Shown piece after piece: positions 18,022 through 27,270 of a stretch of DNA of 64,000 nt; within the stretch, counting starts at the first letter, position 1; each line of letters starts with the position of its first letter. The notes under the pieces are model-generated. The model saw only the letters and a program-made list of their open reading frames with translations, was not told the origin of the DNA and made no database searches. Source of the DNA: an uncultured Bacteroides sp. (GTDB taxonomy: Bacteria; Bacteroidota; Bacteroidia; Bacteroidales; Bacteroidaceae); NCBI RefSeq assembly GCF_963677945.1, contig NZ_OY782578.1:3811258-3875257 (forward strand), written 5' to 3'. Made by a program: the position numbers and the translations under genes.

Positions 18022-20637
18022 TTATTTGATAGTTATTTTTAATGTTCTTAGAGCTTTGACATCTGAACTATTTCCGTATAGTACTTCGTAATCACCAGAA
18101 GTAACCATCATTTTTCTTTGAGCCCAATCAAAGAATTCAAATGCCGAAGGTGATAAATCAATAGTTGCTTGTCCAGATTTGCCAGCTGCTAACTCTACAC
18201 GTTGAAATCCACGTAAAGTTTTAATAGGACCCTCAATATCATTAACTTTATGAATGTACACCTGTATAATTTCCGTTCCGCTCCTTTTTCCTGTATTGGT
18301 TACCGGAACTGTTAGTTTTACGGTTTCGTTGGATTTAATTTCTGCTTTATCTACAGTTGCTTTCCCTATTTTGAAATTAGTGTAACTCAACCCAAAACCA
18401 AATGGAAATAACGGATCGGACATATAACGATAGGTCCTTCCTTTCATTGAATAATTTTCAAAATCGGATAATTGATTCATGCTTTTGTAGAAAGTGATTG
18501 GCAGTTTTCCCGATGGATTATAGTCGCCGAAAAGAACATCTGCTACAGCCTGACCTCCCGACTCGCCACCATACCAAGCCTGAAGAATGGCATCGCAACT
18601 CTCAGTTTCAGGAACCAAAGCAATAGCCGAGCCCGAACAGTTCACAAAAATCACCTTTTTTCCTGCTTGTTTTAATGCCTTTAAGCAGTTACGTTGTACT
18701 ACGGGAAGCTCAATATCAGTACGGTCACCACCCTTGAAACCAGGATATGAAACCGGCATTTCTTCGCCTTCCAATTGTGTAGAAAGTCCTCCAACAAATA
18801 CCACAATATCAGTCCCTTGAAGCTTTTTAATCAGGTCAGTATAATCAACATTTACTTCCTTACCTAAATTGAATTCTATATTCGCTTCCCAATTATTTAG
18901 TTGTGCATAGCGAATCTCAATTTTATATTTCTTACCGCTTTCAACTTTATACGGAATTCGTGAAGGTAGCGTTCTCCAGTTATTATATTTAGCAAGAGAT
19001 TCTCCATTCACAAACAATTCAAAATATCCTGTGGCCCCACATTTGAACACTATCTCTTCACTTTTAGATGGTGTGAATTCTGTTTCATATTTACCGGAAA
19101 ATCCTTCTAGACGAACTCCGGTTGCAAATTCATGTTGACCTGCGGTAGTTAATTTTATAGGATTTACAATTTGCTGGGTTGCAACAATATCACCTGTAAA
19201 ATCTTTATTATTCCAATAACTAACCTTAATGCCTTTCTTTCCATCAATTGAGCATTGAGAGAAATAACTTTCGGTCACTTTATCCTCTACCAAATCACAT
19301 CCTTTCTCATAAAGGACCTTATCTGCTGAAAGTTTAGAAGTAATTCCATCTAAAATTGTAATCGTTCTTACGGGAGTTCCATTATAATTTCCCCAAAGCA
19401 TCGGTTTATCGTTAGCATTTGGACCAACTACTGCTATCTTTTTTGATTTATTCAATGGAAGAATATTGTTTTTATTCTGAAGAAGCGTCATCGATTCAAG
19501 AGCCATATCTAAGGCTAGTTTTCTGTGCTCATCGTTATTTACAATCGACATTGGAATTTTTGACCATGAAACCAGGTTGTCATCATCCATTTCACCCAAG
19601 TCAAAACGTCCAATCAATACCTTCAACAGGTGTTTATTTATTTCTTCTTCTGAAATCAGCCCCTTAGCAACAGCTTCTGGCAATTGCTTGTAAAGGTGAT
19701 CAGACCATTGGCATTCTACATCTGTTCCAGCTAACACTCCTTTTGAAGCAGCATGAACAGCATCTGATGACACTTTGTGGCTTGTATAAAAATCAGATAT
19801 GGCACCACAATCAGAAACAACCATATACTTATAACCCCAATCATCTCTTAATATTCGTTGTAACAATTGAGTGCTTCCACAACAAGGTTCATCATCCAAA
19901 CGCTGATAAGCGCACATTACCTGACGAACATCTGCTTTCTGAACCAATGATTTAAAAGCAGGAAGGTATGTTTCCCACAATTCTCGAGGATTAACATCGT
20001 TAATATTTAAAGAGTGACGGCTCCATTCAGGTCCTGAGTGAACAGCAAAATGCTTGGCACAAGCTAAAAGTTTTCTGTATTTAGCATCTGAAGGACCTTG
20101 CAGTCCTTTTACAACGGAAATTCCCATACGTGAAGTTAAGTAAGGATCTTCACCATACGTTTCCTGGCCGCGTCCCCAACGTGGATCACGGAATATATTA
20201 ACGTTTGGTGTCCAAACCGAAAGACTTAGAAAACGTGCATTTTCCTGACCGTTTTTTCTGGCTTCATTATATTTAGCTCGTGTTTCATCCGAAACTGCAT
20301 TGAAAATACGACATAGCAAATCATCATCAAATGAAGCAGCCATTCCAATTGGTTCTGGGAAAACTGTAACGTTCCCATTGTTGGCAAGACCATGTAATGC
20401 TTCACTCCACCAATTAAATTTATTGATTCCCATACGTGGAATAGCATCTGATATATCACACATTAAAGTTGCTTTTTCGCTTAAGGTTAAGCGAGAGATC
20501 AGATCTTTAGCACGCTCTTCAGAGCTTAAATTTGGATTTTTATAAGGCAATTGCTGAGACCAGGAATTTACTGAAAATAAAAGAGTTATTACTATAAACA
20601 ATCCCTTTTTAATAATTAATCGTGTTGATTTTTTCAT
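18022..20637 (-). CDS. GH3 with PA14 insert, probable beta-xylosidase
   Basis: A secreted 871-aa GH3 enzyme. The start at 20637 (MKKSTRLIIK) is preferred over an ATG six codons upstream. The signal peptide ends NSWSQ (28). In the N-terminal barrel, ERAKDLISRLTLSEK and FRDPRWGRGQETYGEDP are classic GH3 stretches. The nucleophile is Asp276 in VVSDCGAISDF; SDCGAI rather than SDWG is the form usual in GH3 xylosidases. A PA14-like module is inserted in the second domain (about 465-610). A fibronectin-III-like domain closes the protein (about 790-870). It is 21 bp downstream of the GH97 gene, in the same operon. It would trim xylose from xylo-oligosaccharides; beta-glucosidase is the alternative. 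Confidence 0.9.
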   Translation of the reverse strand: MKKSTRLIIKKGLFIVITLLFSVNSWSQQLPYKNPNLSSEERAKDLISRLTLSEKATLMCDISDAIPRMGINKFNWWSEALHGLANNGNVTVFPEPIGMAASFDDDLLCRIFNAVSDETRAKYNEARKNGQENARFLSLSVWTPNVNIFRDPRWGRGQETYGEDPYLTSRMGISVVKGLQGPSDAKYRKLLACAKHFAVHSGPEWSRHSLNINDVNPRELWETYLPAFKSLVQKADVRQVMCAYQRLDDEPCCGSTQLLQRILRDDWGYKYMVVSDCGAISDFYTSHKVSSDAVHAASKGVLAGTDVECQWSDHLYKQLPEAVAKGLISEEEINKHLLKVLIGRFDLGEMDDDNLVSWSKIPMSIVNNDEHRKLALDMALESMTLLQNKNNILPLNKSKKIAVVGPNANDKPMLWGNYNGTPVRTITILDGITSKLSADKVLYEKGCDLVEDKVTESYFSQCSIDGKKGIKVSYWNNKDFTGDIVATQQIVNPIKLTTAGQHEFATGVRLEGFSGKYETEFTPSKSEEIVFKCGATGYFELFVNGESLAKYNNWRTLPSRIPYKVESGKKYKIEIRYAQLNNWEANIEFNLGKEVNVDYTDLIKKLQGTDIVVFVGGLSTQLEGEEMPVSYPGFKGGDRTDIELPVVQRNCLKALKQAGKKVIFVNCSGSAIALVPETESCDAILQAWYGGESGGQAVADVLFGDYNPSGKLPITFYKSMNQLSDFENYSMKGRTYRYMSDPLFPFGFGLSYTNFKIGKATVDKAEIKSNETVKLTVPVTNTGKRSGTEIIQVYIHKVNDIEGPIKTLRGFQRVELAAGKSGQATIDLSPSAFEFFDWAQRKMMVTSGDYEVLYGNSSDVKALRTLKITIK

Positions 20638-20658
20638 AATATATATTATACACATTTA

Positions 20659-22584
20659 CTAATGAATTGGTTTTAGAGAAGCAACAAAACCACCCCTACC
20701 TAATAATCTTACTTTTACCGTACTCGATTTATCAACAACCATGTATTGTGTTACGAGTTTCTTATCGTGTTCACCATCTGCTATTAATGTTAGTTTGTAT
20801 TTTACAGACTCAGGCAAATAATTGAATGTCAAAGTTTTAGTTTCTGGATATTTTTCTGCACTTATACCTCCAATATACCACAAATTACCTTTATTTCGGG
20901 CAATAATTAAGTCCTTTCCCGGATATCCGTCGATTAATTTGGTATTATCCCATGCATTAGGAACTTCTATAAGAAAATGTTTAGTGGCATCAGGCAAATC
21001 ATAATAACCCTCCGGACGGTCGGCCATGTGCTGAAAGCCTGACTCGAACACTACACTAAGAGCAAGCTCATGACCATATGAAGTAGTATGTGGAAATTGG
21101 GAATTAGTAAATGTAACCGGAGTATAATCCATAGATCCAACCACATTTCTTGTAAAAGGCAAAATGGTATTATGCTCAGGAGCTGTTGTTGTAAATTCCG
21201 GTCCATTATTATACCATTCGGCTCCGCGTACTCCTTCATACGTCATCAAGTGTGGATATGTACGAGCCCAACCACGAGGAACCAAACAACCATGAAAGTA
21301 CACCATCATCTCGAATTTAGCCGCGTCATCCAAAATATCAAGATAATACTTAATCATATTTTGTTTTTCACTCTCAAAGAAATCAATTTTCACGCCCGCA
21401 ACACCCATTTTTTTTAGTCTGGCAAACTCTTCCATTCTATTTTCATGGGTCAACATTCTATCTTTTGGAGTAGCAGAAACCCAGGTATGATCTCCTCCTG
21501 AGTTATACCACATTAAAGGTTTTACTCCTAATGAATGAATATACTTTAAAGCATCTTCCAAATTTCCTCCATTGCTCATACCATCCCATTCCCAATCAAG
21601 CAAGGTATAAGGCCATCCCATTGAAGCAGCTAAATCAGCAAACTTGCATACTGTTTTGAAGTCCTTGGTTCCGTGATTATCCGACCAGTAATTCCACGAT
21701 ACTACGCCAGGCTTAATCCAATCGGTTTTGGTAATAATTGAAGGTGCAGATACGTCATCTACCAACGTAGATTCCACAATATCGGCAAGATTACCAATAA
21801 CTATTACACGCCATGGCGATTTCCATGGAAGAGTTATAGTTGGTTTTGTCTCACCTTGTCCTCTTCCGTTCCATTGATCAGGAAAAACAACCTTATATTT
21901 CGATTTTTCAGCAGTATTGGATAACTTTGTTCCACAATAATTTCTCCCCAAATCGGCCTCATGGATCAAATACCAGCACTCTTTATCAGGTACATTGAAA
22001 AGTGCAGGATATCCCCAATCTTGTTGCATGTTCCCGTCGCTCATAGTTGTATAAAGACCCTCGTTGGCAGGGTTAAATTTTTCCATCCATCTTTTTGTAC
22101 TATCCGGTATACAATAGGTTGTCAGTTCATCATTTACAACAAAAGAACCTTTCTTTTCAGGAAATTCATACCGAAATGCTACGCCATCATTATAAGCCCT
22201 GATGATAATGTTTAATTTCGTTTTACTCGGATTTTCAAAAGAAACTACCGCTTCGCTTGCTGAATTACTGCATTGTGATCGTTTGCCATGCGCTACAGAA
22301 TATTGTTCGTTTATTAAAATGGGGTTACTTGCCTTCAGGTATTTCAAATCTTTCGAGAAATCCTGGTCAGAACGAGCAAGTCCTAACGTTATTTGCGGTA
22401 TAACTTCGCATGGTTTACCATTATTCAAATACTTAACTCCCAAATACCACTCACCTGTTTCAGAGTTCTTTGTATTGAAAAGTCCAATGACTATCTTTTT
22501 ATTCGGCGAAACAACTTTTATTTTCTGAGGAAATACTGCTAATGAACTGAGAAATAAAAGTCCTGTTATTATCTTACATTTCAT
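20659..22584 (-). CDS. GH97, retaining type (probable alpha-galactosidase)
   Basis: A secreted 641-aa enzyme; signal peptide about residues 1-20. The N-terminal beta-sandwich contains YNDGVAFRYEF and the barrel begins near residue 290 (KPGVVSWNYWSD). Asp401 in GVAGVKIDFFE sits where retaining GH97 alpha-galactosidases have their nucleophile; inverting SusB-type members lack it. A glutamate in YEGVRGAEW (450 or 456) is the likely acid/base. GH97 enzymes need calcium. With the GH27 gene in the same operon this suggests the target glycan carries alpha-galactose. There are 124 bp upstream to the DUF3237 gene, with a possible internal promoter. Confidence 0.92.
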   Translation of the reverse strand: MKCKIITGLLFLSSLAVFPQKIKVVSPNKKIVIGLFNTKNSETGEWYLGVKYLNNGKPCEVIPQITLGLARSDQDFSKDLKYLKASNPILINEQYSVAHGKRSQCSNSASEAVVSFENPSKTKLNIIIRAYNDGVAFRYEFPEKKGSFVVNDELTTYCIPDSTKRWMEKFNPANEGLYTTMSDGNMQQDWGYPALFNVPDKECWYLIHEADLGRNYCGTKLSNTAEKSKYKVVFPDQWNGRGQGETKPTITLPWKSPWRVIVIGNLADIVESTLVDDVSAPSIITKTDWIKPGVVSWNYWSDNHGTKDFKTVCKFADLAASMGWPYTLLDWEWDGMSNGGNLEDALKYIHSLGVKPLMWYNSGGDHTWVSATPKDRMLTHENRMEEFARLKKMGVAGVKIDFFESEKQNMIKYYLDILDDAAKFEMMVYFHGCLVPRGWARTYPHLMTYEGVRGAEWYNNGPEFTTTAPEHNTILPFTRNVVGSMDYTPVTFTNSQFPHTTSYGHELALSVVFESGFQHMADRPEGYYDLPDATKHFLIEVPNAWDNTKLIDGYPGKDLIIARNKGNLWYIGGISAEKYPETKTLTFNYLPESVKYKLTLIADGEHDKKLVTQYMVVDKSSTVKVRLLGRGGFVASLKPIH

Positions 22585-22625
22585 TTGGATATATTATAGA
22601 TGGTTATTTGATTATTAGTTAGATG

Positions 22626-22633
22626 CAAATGTA
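22626..22633 (-). promoter_or_regulatory. Possible -7 box upstream of the GH97 gene
   Basis: TACATTTG on the minus strand matches TAnnTTTG and would place a start about 35 nt before the GH97 ATG. No well-spaced TTTG is present further upstream, so this is only a candidate. Confidence 0.3.
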
Positions 22634-22708
22634 AGTTTATCCTTTCGATTGAAACATAACAAATCTGGTAATTCAATTTAGTATGTAAAACATTAATCTC
22701 TATTCTTA

Positions 22709-23248
22709 TTACAACACCTTATACATTCTGATTATTACATACGGTTCATCTCCCGGTTTTAAATCGGGCATGGTTAAAGTTCCCAGAAAAATAGCATGGT
22801 TAAGGTAATTGTAAGGACTATTGTTTGGCACTTCAATATCCAAAACCGATTTACAATAGAATGAGTTTACGCTATTGTCTGTATGAATCAATGCCTGATT
22901 TACAATCTGAAATATATATCCATCATTCGTTTTCAGAAGATAACGTGCGTACAATTCGGTATCACCATCCGGACGAACCAGTTGCCAGTCATCACCTCCA
23001 GGCAAAATTTCGCCTTTTATTTTTGGTCCGCAAAAGGTACCTCCAATAATTGGAATAATTCTTCTTGTACCACGTTTGCTCTCGCCAACATTTATCATAC
23101 TTCCAATTTTTACTTTTGCTTCCCAAATAAATTCAGTTTTGAAGTCTTTGTATAAAGAATCATTCTTCTCTGAATTTATGTTTTGGGATTTTATATTTCC
23201 GGGAACAAAAAAGACTAAGAGCAGCAAATAAATTAAATTTCTCTTCAT
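22709..23248 (-). CDS. Secreted DUF3237-family protein
   Basis: A 179-aa protein with a signal peptide (MKRNLIYLLLLVFFVPG, ending about NIKSQ). Residues about 40-179 match the DUF3237 pattern: an early strand IWEAKVKIGSM, then GTRRIIPIIGGTFCGPKIKG, ILPGGDDWQLVRPDGDTEL and ARYLLKTNDGY. The family forms a beta-barrel of unknown role and is often cytoplasmic; a secreted copy in a glycan locus is less usual. It ends 124 bp before GH97 and begins only 8 bp after the esterase stop, so it is almost certainly co-translated with the esterase. It might assist the esterase or bind an aromatic or ester product; that is a guess from position only. Confidence 0.85.
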   Translation of the reverse strand: MKRNLIYLLLLVFFVPGNIKSQNINSEKNDSLYKDFKTEFIWEAKVKIGSMINVGESKRGTRRIIPIIGGTFCGPKIKGEILPGGDDWQLVRPDGDTELYARYLLKTNDGYIFQIVNQALIHTDNSVNSFYCKSVLDIEVPNNSPYNYLNHAIFLGTLTMPDLKPGDEPYVIIRMYKVL

Positions 23249-23256
23249 TTTTCTTT

Positions 23257-24819
23257 CTATTTTGCCCAGATGTTACCCTCTGGACTTCTTCTCCAATAAA
23301 AATAAGTGTCTAAAACCTTAAGCGATTCCAAACTTGGAACTTCACCAATATATGCTTTTTGGCTAAAATGCATTACCGAGGGTTTAGACTGATTAAATGC
23401 AGGCCATTCCAAACTTCCAATTGGATTTGGATTGCTATATTTTGCAAAGTTAGTCCAGTAAGTTCCCATAGCTTCTGATATTTCCATATCTGATTTAGTG
23501 ATTTGCGGATTGGAAGCATCTAAGTTTAAGAAAACATAGGCAACATCCTGCCCGTGGGGTGAACCATAACCATAGCGTGGTGAATCTTTAGGATAATCGG
23601 GATGCTGATCAAAATAGTAATAATAAACGTTCGATTTTCCCTTTTCACTTTGAAGTTTGGCCCAGCTCCATGTATGCCAGCCAAATGCAGCATCTCGAGC
23701 TAAATCACGTGCGGTTTTTGGAACGGAATTTTCTCCGGCTGGATAGGCTTTTATCAGTTCGTCGGCAAATTTCCCGTAGCGCTTCTTCACTCCTCCGATA
23801 TACTCTTCTGGAGTTCTACCTGGTGAGAAGCTTGCACCTTCATCTGAATTATAACCAATTAGTACAGATACATCATTGAATTTTCCAGCTTTATACAATT
23901 TATACTGATCATCAGGGATTACAGAACCATCTACAATGGGCCAGCCACCTGGTAATCCAAAACCAGAAGGAAGCTTATCTGCAGGTATTTTACGAAGGTC
24001 GGCAATAGTTGAAGCACCTGCTTTCTGGGCAAAAATAAGTCCATCAGCTTCTGCTTGTTGAAGGGTTTTCATATTTTCGCCCGGGAATGTTGTCGGGCGT
24101 GTTGGACCAAGAGAACCACCACTTTGTGAAATAGCTCCCTGAAACAATCCTTTAGCCAATGGCGAAGCGCATAACATACTAACAGAAATAGCTCCTGCCG
24201 ATTCTCCAAAAATCGTAATTTTATCAGGGTCGCCACCAAATGCAGCTATATTTTCCTTTATCCATTTGAGAGCAGCAATCTGATCGAGTAAACCATAGTT
24301 TCCAGAAGTATGAGTTGGACTTTCGCTGCTTAATTCAGGATGTGCCAAGAACCCAAGTTGCCCTACACGATAGGCAATACTTACCAAAATGACACCTTTA
24401 TGAGCCAACTTTTTACCATCGTAAACAGGTTCAGAAGTTGAGCCGAAGCTAAATCCTCCACCATAGATCCATACAAGAACCGGAATGCGATCGTTTGATG
24501 ATTTTGCGGGAGTCCAGACATTCAGGTACAAGCAATCTTCACTTTTCCCCGATGGTGGATTTCCATATTGCATAGGAGCTGGAGCAAACTGTATGGTTTG
24601 TTTCACTCCTTCCCACTTAGCTGCTGGTTGTGGTGCTCGCCAACGCAAATCTCCTACGGGTGGAGCTGCAAACGGGACACCTTTATAAACAGTCAATGAA
24701 TCTTCATAAATTCCTTGAATTAATCCTTCTCTTACTTTTATCGGTGCTGGTTGCTTAGCAAAGAGAACTCCTGAGAAAGAAAAGAGTAATACTAAAACGA
24801 TTAAAGTTGTTTTTTTCAT
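23257..24819 (-). CDS. Secreted type-B carboxylesterase (alpha/beta hydrolase)
   Basis: A 520-aa esterase of the cholinesterase/para-nitrobenzyl esterase family. The start at 24819 (MKKTTLIVLV) gives a clean signal peptide ending VLFAK; 24 codons of open frame upstream are AT-rich noise. The oxyanion region is YGGGFSFGS. The catalytic triad is visible: Ser207 in GESAGA, Glu327 in GYNSDEGAS and His422 in GSPHGQDVAY. EDCLYLNVW (94-102) is another family signature. In this setting it may remove acetyl, feruloyl or other ester groups from xylan; the exact ester is not predictable. It is co-directional with, and 8 bp from, the DUF3237 gene. Confidence 0.92.
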   Translation of the reverse strand: MKKTTLIVLVLLFSFSGVLFAKQPAPIKVREGLIQGIYEDSLTVYKGVPFAAPPVGDLRWRAPQPAAKWEGVKQTIQFAPAPMQYGNPPSGKSEDCLYLNVWTPAKSSNDRIPVLVWIYGGGFSFGSTSEPVYDGKKLAHKGVILVSIAYRVGQLGFLAHPELSSESPTHTSGNYGLLDQIAALKWIKENIAAFGGDPDKITIFGESAGAISVSMLCASPLAKGLFQGAISQSGGSLGPTRPTTFPGENMKTLQQAEADGLIFAQKAGASTIADLRKIPADKLPSGFGLPGGWPIVDGSVIPDDQYKLYKAGKFNDVSVLIGYNSDEGASFSPGRTPEEYIGGVKKRYGKFADELIKAYPAGENSVPKTARDLARDAAFGWHTWSWAKLQSEKGKSNVYYYYFDQHPDYPKDSPRYGYGSPHGQDVAYVFLNLDASNPQITKSDMEISEAMGTYWTNFAKYSNPNPIGSLEWPAFNQSKPSVMHFSQKAYIGEVPSLESLKVLDTYFYWRRSPEGNIWAK

Positions 24820-25037
24820 ATAAATACTTTTTAATAAAGTTGTAACAAGACTATAGAGGTTAATAATCAAAATTATATTAAATAAAAACACAAATCGGAC
24901 TTAAGAATTGTACCTATAAATCATTTTATTCAAGTGCTTCAATTTTAATAACTATTTATAATTGGGCAACAGTTTTAATCTGCCCTTATGAATATCATTT
25001 TTCATTTCTGAATCATCAAGACCTATAAAAAAAACAC

Positions 25038-26819
25038 TTATTTAAAAAATCTCCACCAATCAAAATTGAATAAATTGCCATTATCGCCCTTAAGCACAAA
25101 GAAAACATCATGGATCCCTTTTATTTTATTCACTTTGCACGAGATAGTCTTCCAGTTCAGCACACCTTCTGTATTCTTCACTTCTAAAACACCTAAAAGA
25201 TTGCCATTTCTGCTGTCAACATGAATTTCAATTTTACCTCCTAACGAAGCTGTGGCAACACATGCTTCAAATATTTTAGCTCCTATGCCAAAATCAACAC
25301 TGCGCACTTTTATATAGTCGCCATCATTGATATCGGTAACATAAACGCTATTTTTTGCATCTTTTGTTGTCTCGATTCCTTCTTCCCATGCAATAGTTTC
25401 GGCTTCAATTCTCTTAAATGGGTTTAAATTGGATGCACTTTCAATAACACCTTCTTTTGTAGGGATTATCAATGGAATTGTACCATCTGTATTGAAGTTA
25501 AACGGTTCAATGCAAACAGAACGTTTAAAACCACCGCCCCCTTTTAACGCTCCATTATGATAAAAAAGATATGATTTCCCTTTAAAATTAATATATCCCG
25601 GGTGATTAGTAAATGCGCCACCTTCTTTAATGACTTGCATTATTGTATCACCATAAATCCAAGGTCCGGTAGGGTTAGTACTTGTAGAGTAAGCTAAATG
25701 TTCTGGTACTCCTCCTGCCGGATAAAGAAGATAATATTTACTGTTACGTTTGAAAAGCCAAGGCCCTTCCTCATAAGTAGTAGTTCTTTTTTCTGTAGCA
25801 TTCTTAGTTTCTTTAATTTTTGAAGCAAACCAATCCTTTTTGTCTGAAGGAATGGGGTTAATGCCAAAATTCGGATCATACGAAATCATATTACTGTTGA
25901 GTTTTGCGTACCACAATTCGGTATCACCCCAAGTCAGATCGGATTGTTTATCATTATCTACAATTACAGTAGGATTAATATTGCCCAGAGCACAATGCTC
26001 TGTAATCAAAGGTTTGCCCAATAAGTCGGTAAAAGGTCCGATAGCCTTATCACCCACTGCTACTCCGATAACTTTCTTGTTGGTACTTTTATCTATACCA
26101 CTAACATACCAGTAATATTTATTATCAACACCTTTAATGCTGTGTGAAGCCAATCCATCAATAGATTTAGCCCAGGAAAATGTTTTATGTGCATTAATAA
26201 TTCGTAGCTTAAATCCTTCTTCAGTGAGAGGAACCTTAACTACTCCAACCTTCTGATCATACGAAATCATATCTTTATTTAATTTGACATAATAAAGATG
26301 TGGATTTCCCCAATACAGATATGCCTGGCCATCATCATCGATGAACACTGTAGGATCGATATATCCATAGCCAGCAAGCAGAGGAGATCCGAGAGCATCA
26401 TGAAATGGTCCGGTCGGACTATCGGATACAGCAACGCCAATTGCATTTCCTCCATTTTTTTGATTAACAGGAACATAAAAATAGAATTTACCATTCCTAT
26501 AGATACATTGGCCAGCCCAGGCATCTCCTCTTGACCAACTAAAACCGGTATAAGAAAATATAGCTCCATGGTCAGTCCAATTCACCATGTCTCTGGATGA
26601 ATAACATCTCCAGTCATTCATCGTAAAAAAATTGTTTATTGTTTTATCCTCATCATGCGTAGTATAAAGATATACGGTGCCATCATGAACCATAGGAGCT
26701 GGATCAGCTACGAAATTTGTTTGAATAACAGGGTTCTGAGACATACTGGTAATTGGTACTACTATTGCTAACAGAGTTAAAACAATTACAATCGCATTTT
26801 CATATTTTAAAGTCTTCAT
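25038..26819 (-). CDS. GH43-CBM6 with internally duplicated propeller segment
   Basis: A 593-aa secreted GH43 enzyme, about 140 aa longer than the paralog at 16.5 kb. The start at 26819 (MKTLKYENAI) is chosen because it opens the signal peptide (ending SMSQ, 28). The catalytic set is Asp39 (VADPAP), Asp155 (YIDPTVFIDDDG) and Glu351 (YEEGPW). Residues about 85-197 are echoed by about 205-322: IGVAVSDSPTGPF against IGVAVGDKAIGPF, DPTVFIDDDGQAYLYWGN against NPTVIVDNDKQSDLTWGD, and NKDMISYD against NSNMISYD. In the second copy the pKa-modulating Asp is Asn282. A CBM6-like domain (about 460-593) ends FDWWRFFK. It is the first gene of the 8.6-26.8 kb enzyme run. Arabinofuranosidase or xylosidase activity is likely. 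Confidence 0.88.
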   Translation of the reverse strand: MKTLKYENAIVIVLTLLAIVVPITSMSQNPVIQTNFVADPAPMVHDGTVYLYTTHDEDKTINNFFTMNDWRCYSSRDMVNWTDHGAIFSYTGFSWSRGDAWAGQCIYRNGKFYFYVPVNQKNGGNAIGVAVSDSPTGPFHDALGSPLLAGYGYIDPTVFIDDDGQAYLYWGNPHLYYVKLNKDMISYDQKVGVVKVPLTEEGFKLRIINAHKTFSWAKSIDGLASHSIKGVDNKYYWYVSGIDKSTNKKVIGVAVGDKAIGPFTDLLGKPLITEHCALGNINPTVIVDNDKQSDLTWGDTELWYAKLNSNMISYDPNFGINPIPSDKKDWFASKIKETKNATEKRTTTYEEGPWLFKRNSKYYLLYPAGGVPEHLAYSTSTNPTGPWIYGDTIMQVIKEGGAFTNHPGYINFKGKSYLFYHNGALKGGGGFKRSVCIEPFNFNTDGTIPLIIPTKEGVIESASNLNPFKRIEAETIAWEEGIETTKDAKNSVYVTDINDGDYIKVRSVDFGIGAKIFEACVATASLGGKIEIHVDSRNGNLLGVLEVKNTEGVLNWKTISCKVNKIKGIHDVFFVLKGDNGNLFNFDWWRFFK

Positions 26820-27270
26820 CTTATCGTGATTTACAATTACTTCTTTAAGATTAAAAAGTACCAGCAACTAATTTAAGAGATACTAAAATATTATTTAAAA
26901 AATTTCCTTCCAGTAATTTTTCTTCTAAAAAAATCTTTAAAATTCTGAGCAATAATAAAGATTGGAGTGAGAATTCACTCCAATCTTCGATCACACTAAC
27001 CTAATCTATAATCACAAACTAATCAAATTTTCAAACCAAAAAAACTTATATAATGTACTCTCAAATTTTCAAAAAAAATACTGTTAATAGAAGAAATCTG
27101 GTCACCAAATTAAAAAACAGTTTTTCATTTCCTCTATGCAAAAGTACGTTCAGACAGATCTTTTCACTTTGGAATTAAGATATTTAGTTTTCAATTCCAG
27201 ATATATTGTGATATTATACCTTTTTTACAATATTTCTTTTATCAATTTTACATATATAATAACTCTAATA
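26820..27270 (-). other. Gap between the GH43-CBM6 gene and the minus-strand hybrid regulator
   Basis: A 451-bp AT-rich gap. It holds the terminator of the regulator (26958-26987) and a possible -7 box TACTTTTG on the minus strand (27139-27146) with no convincing -33 partner. The promoter of the GH43-led operon should lie between the terminator and 26820 but I cannot pinpoint it. No gene seen. Confidence 0.5.
26958..26987 (-). terminator. Perfect hairpin terminator downstream of the minus-strand hybrid regulator
   Basis: AAGATTGGAGTGA (26958-26970) and TCACTCCAATCTT (26975-26987) form a 13-bp perfect stem with a 4-nt loop. On the minus strand it continues into TTTATTATTG. It separates the regulator transcript from the GH43-led enzyme operon. 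Confidence 0.7.

Noticed and set aside
24964-24985. GGGCA/TGCCC pair as a terminator between GH43 and the esterase
   Set aside because: Only a 5-bp stem with a 12-nt loop and no T-run; too weak to call.
25038-26819. Duplicated GH43 as two fused or frameshifted genes
   Set aside because: The frame is uninterrupted, with a single signal peptide, one catalytic acid and one CBM6; the repeat is inside one domain.
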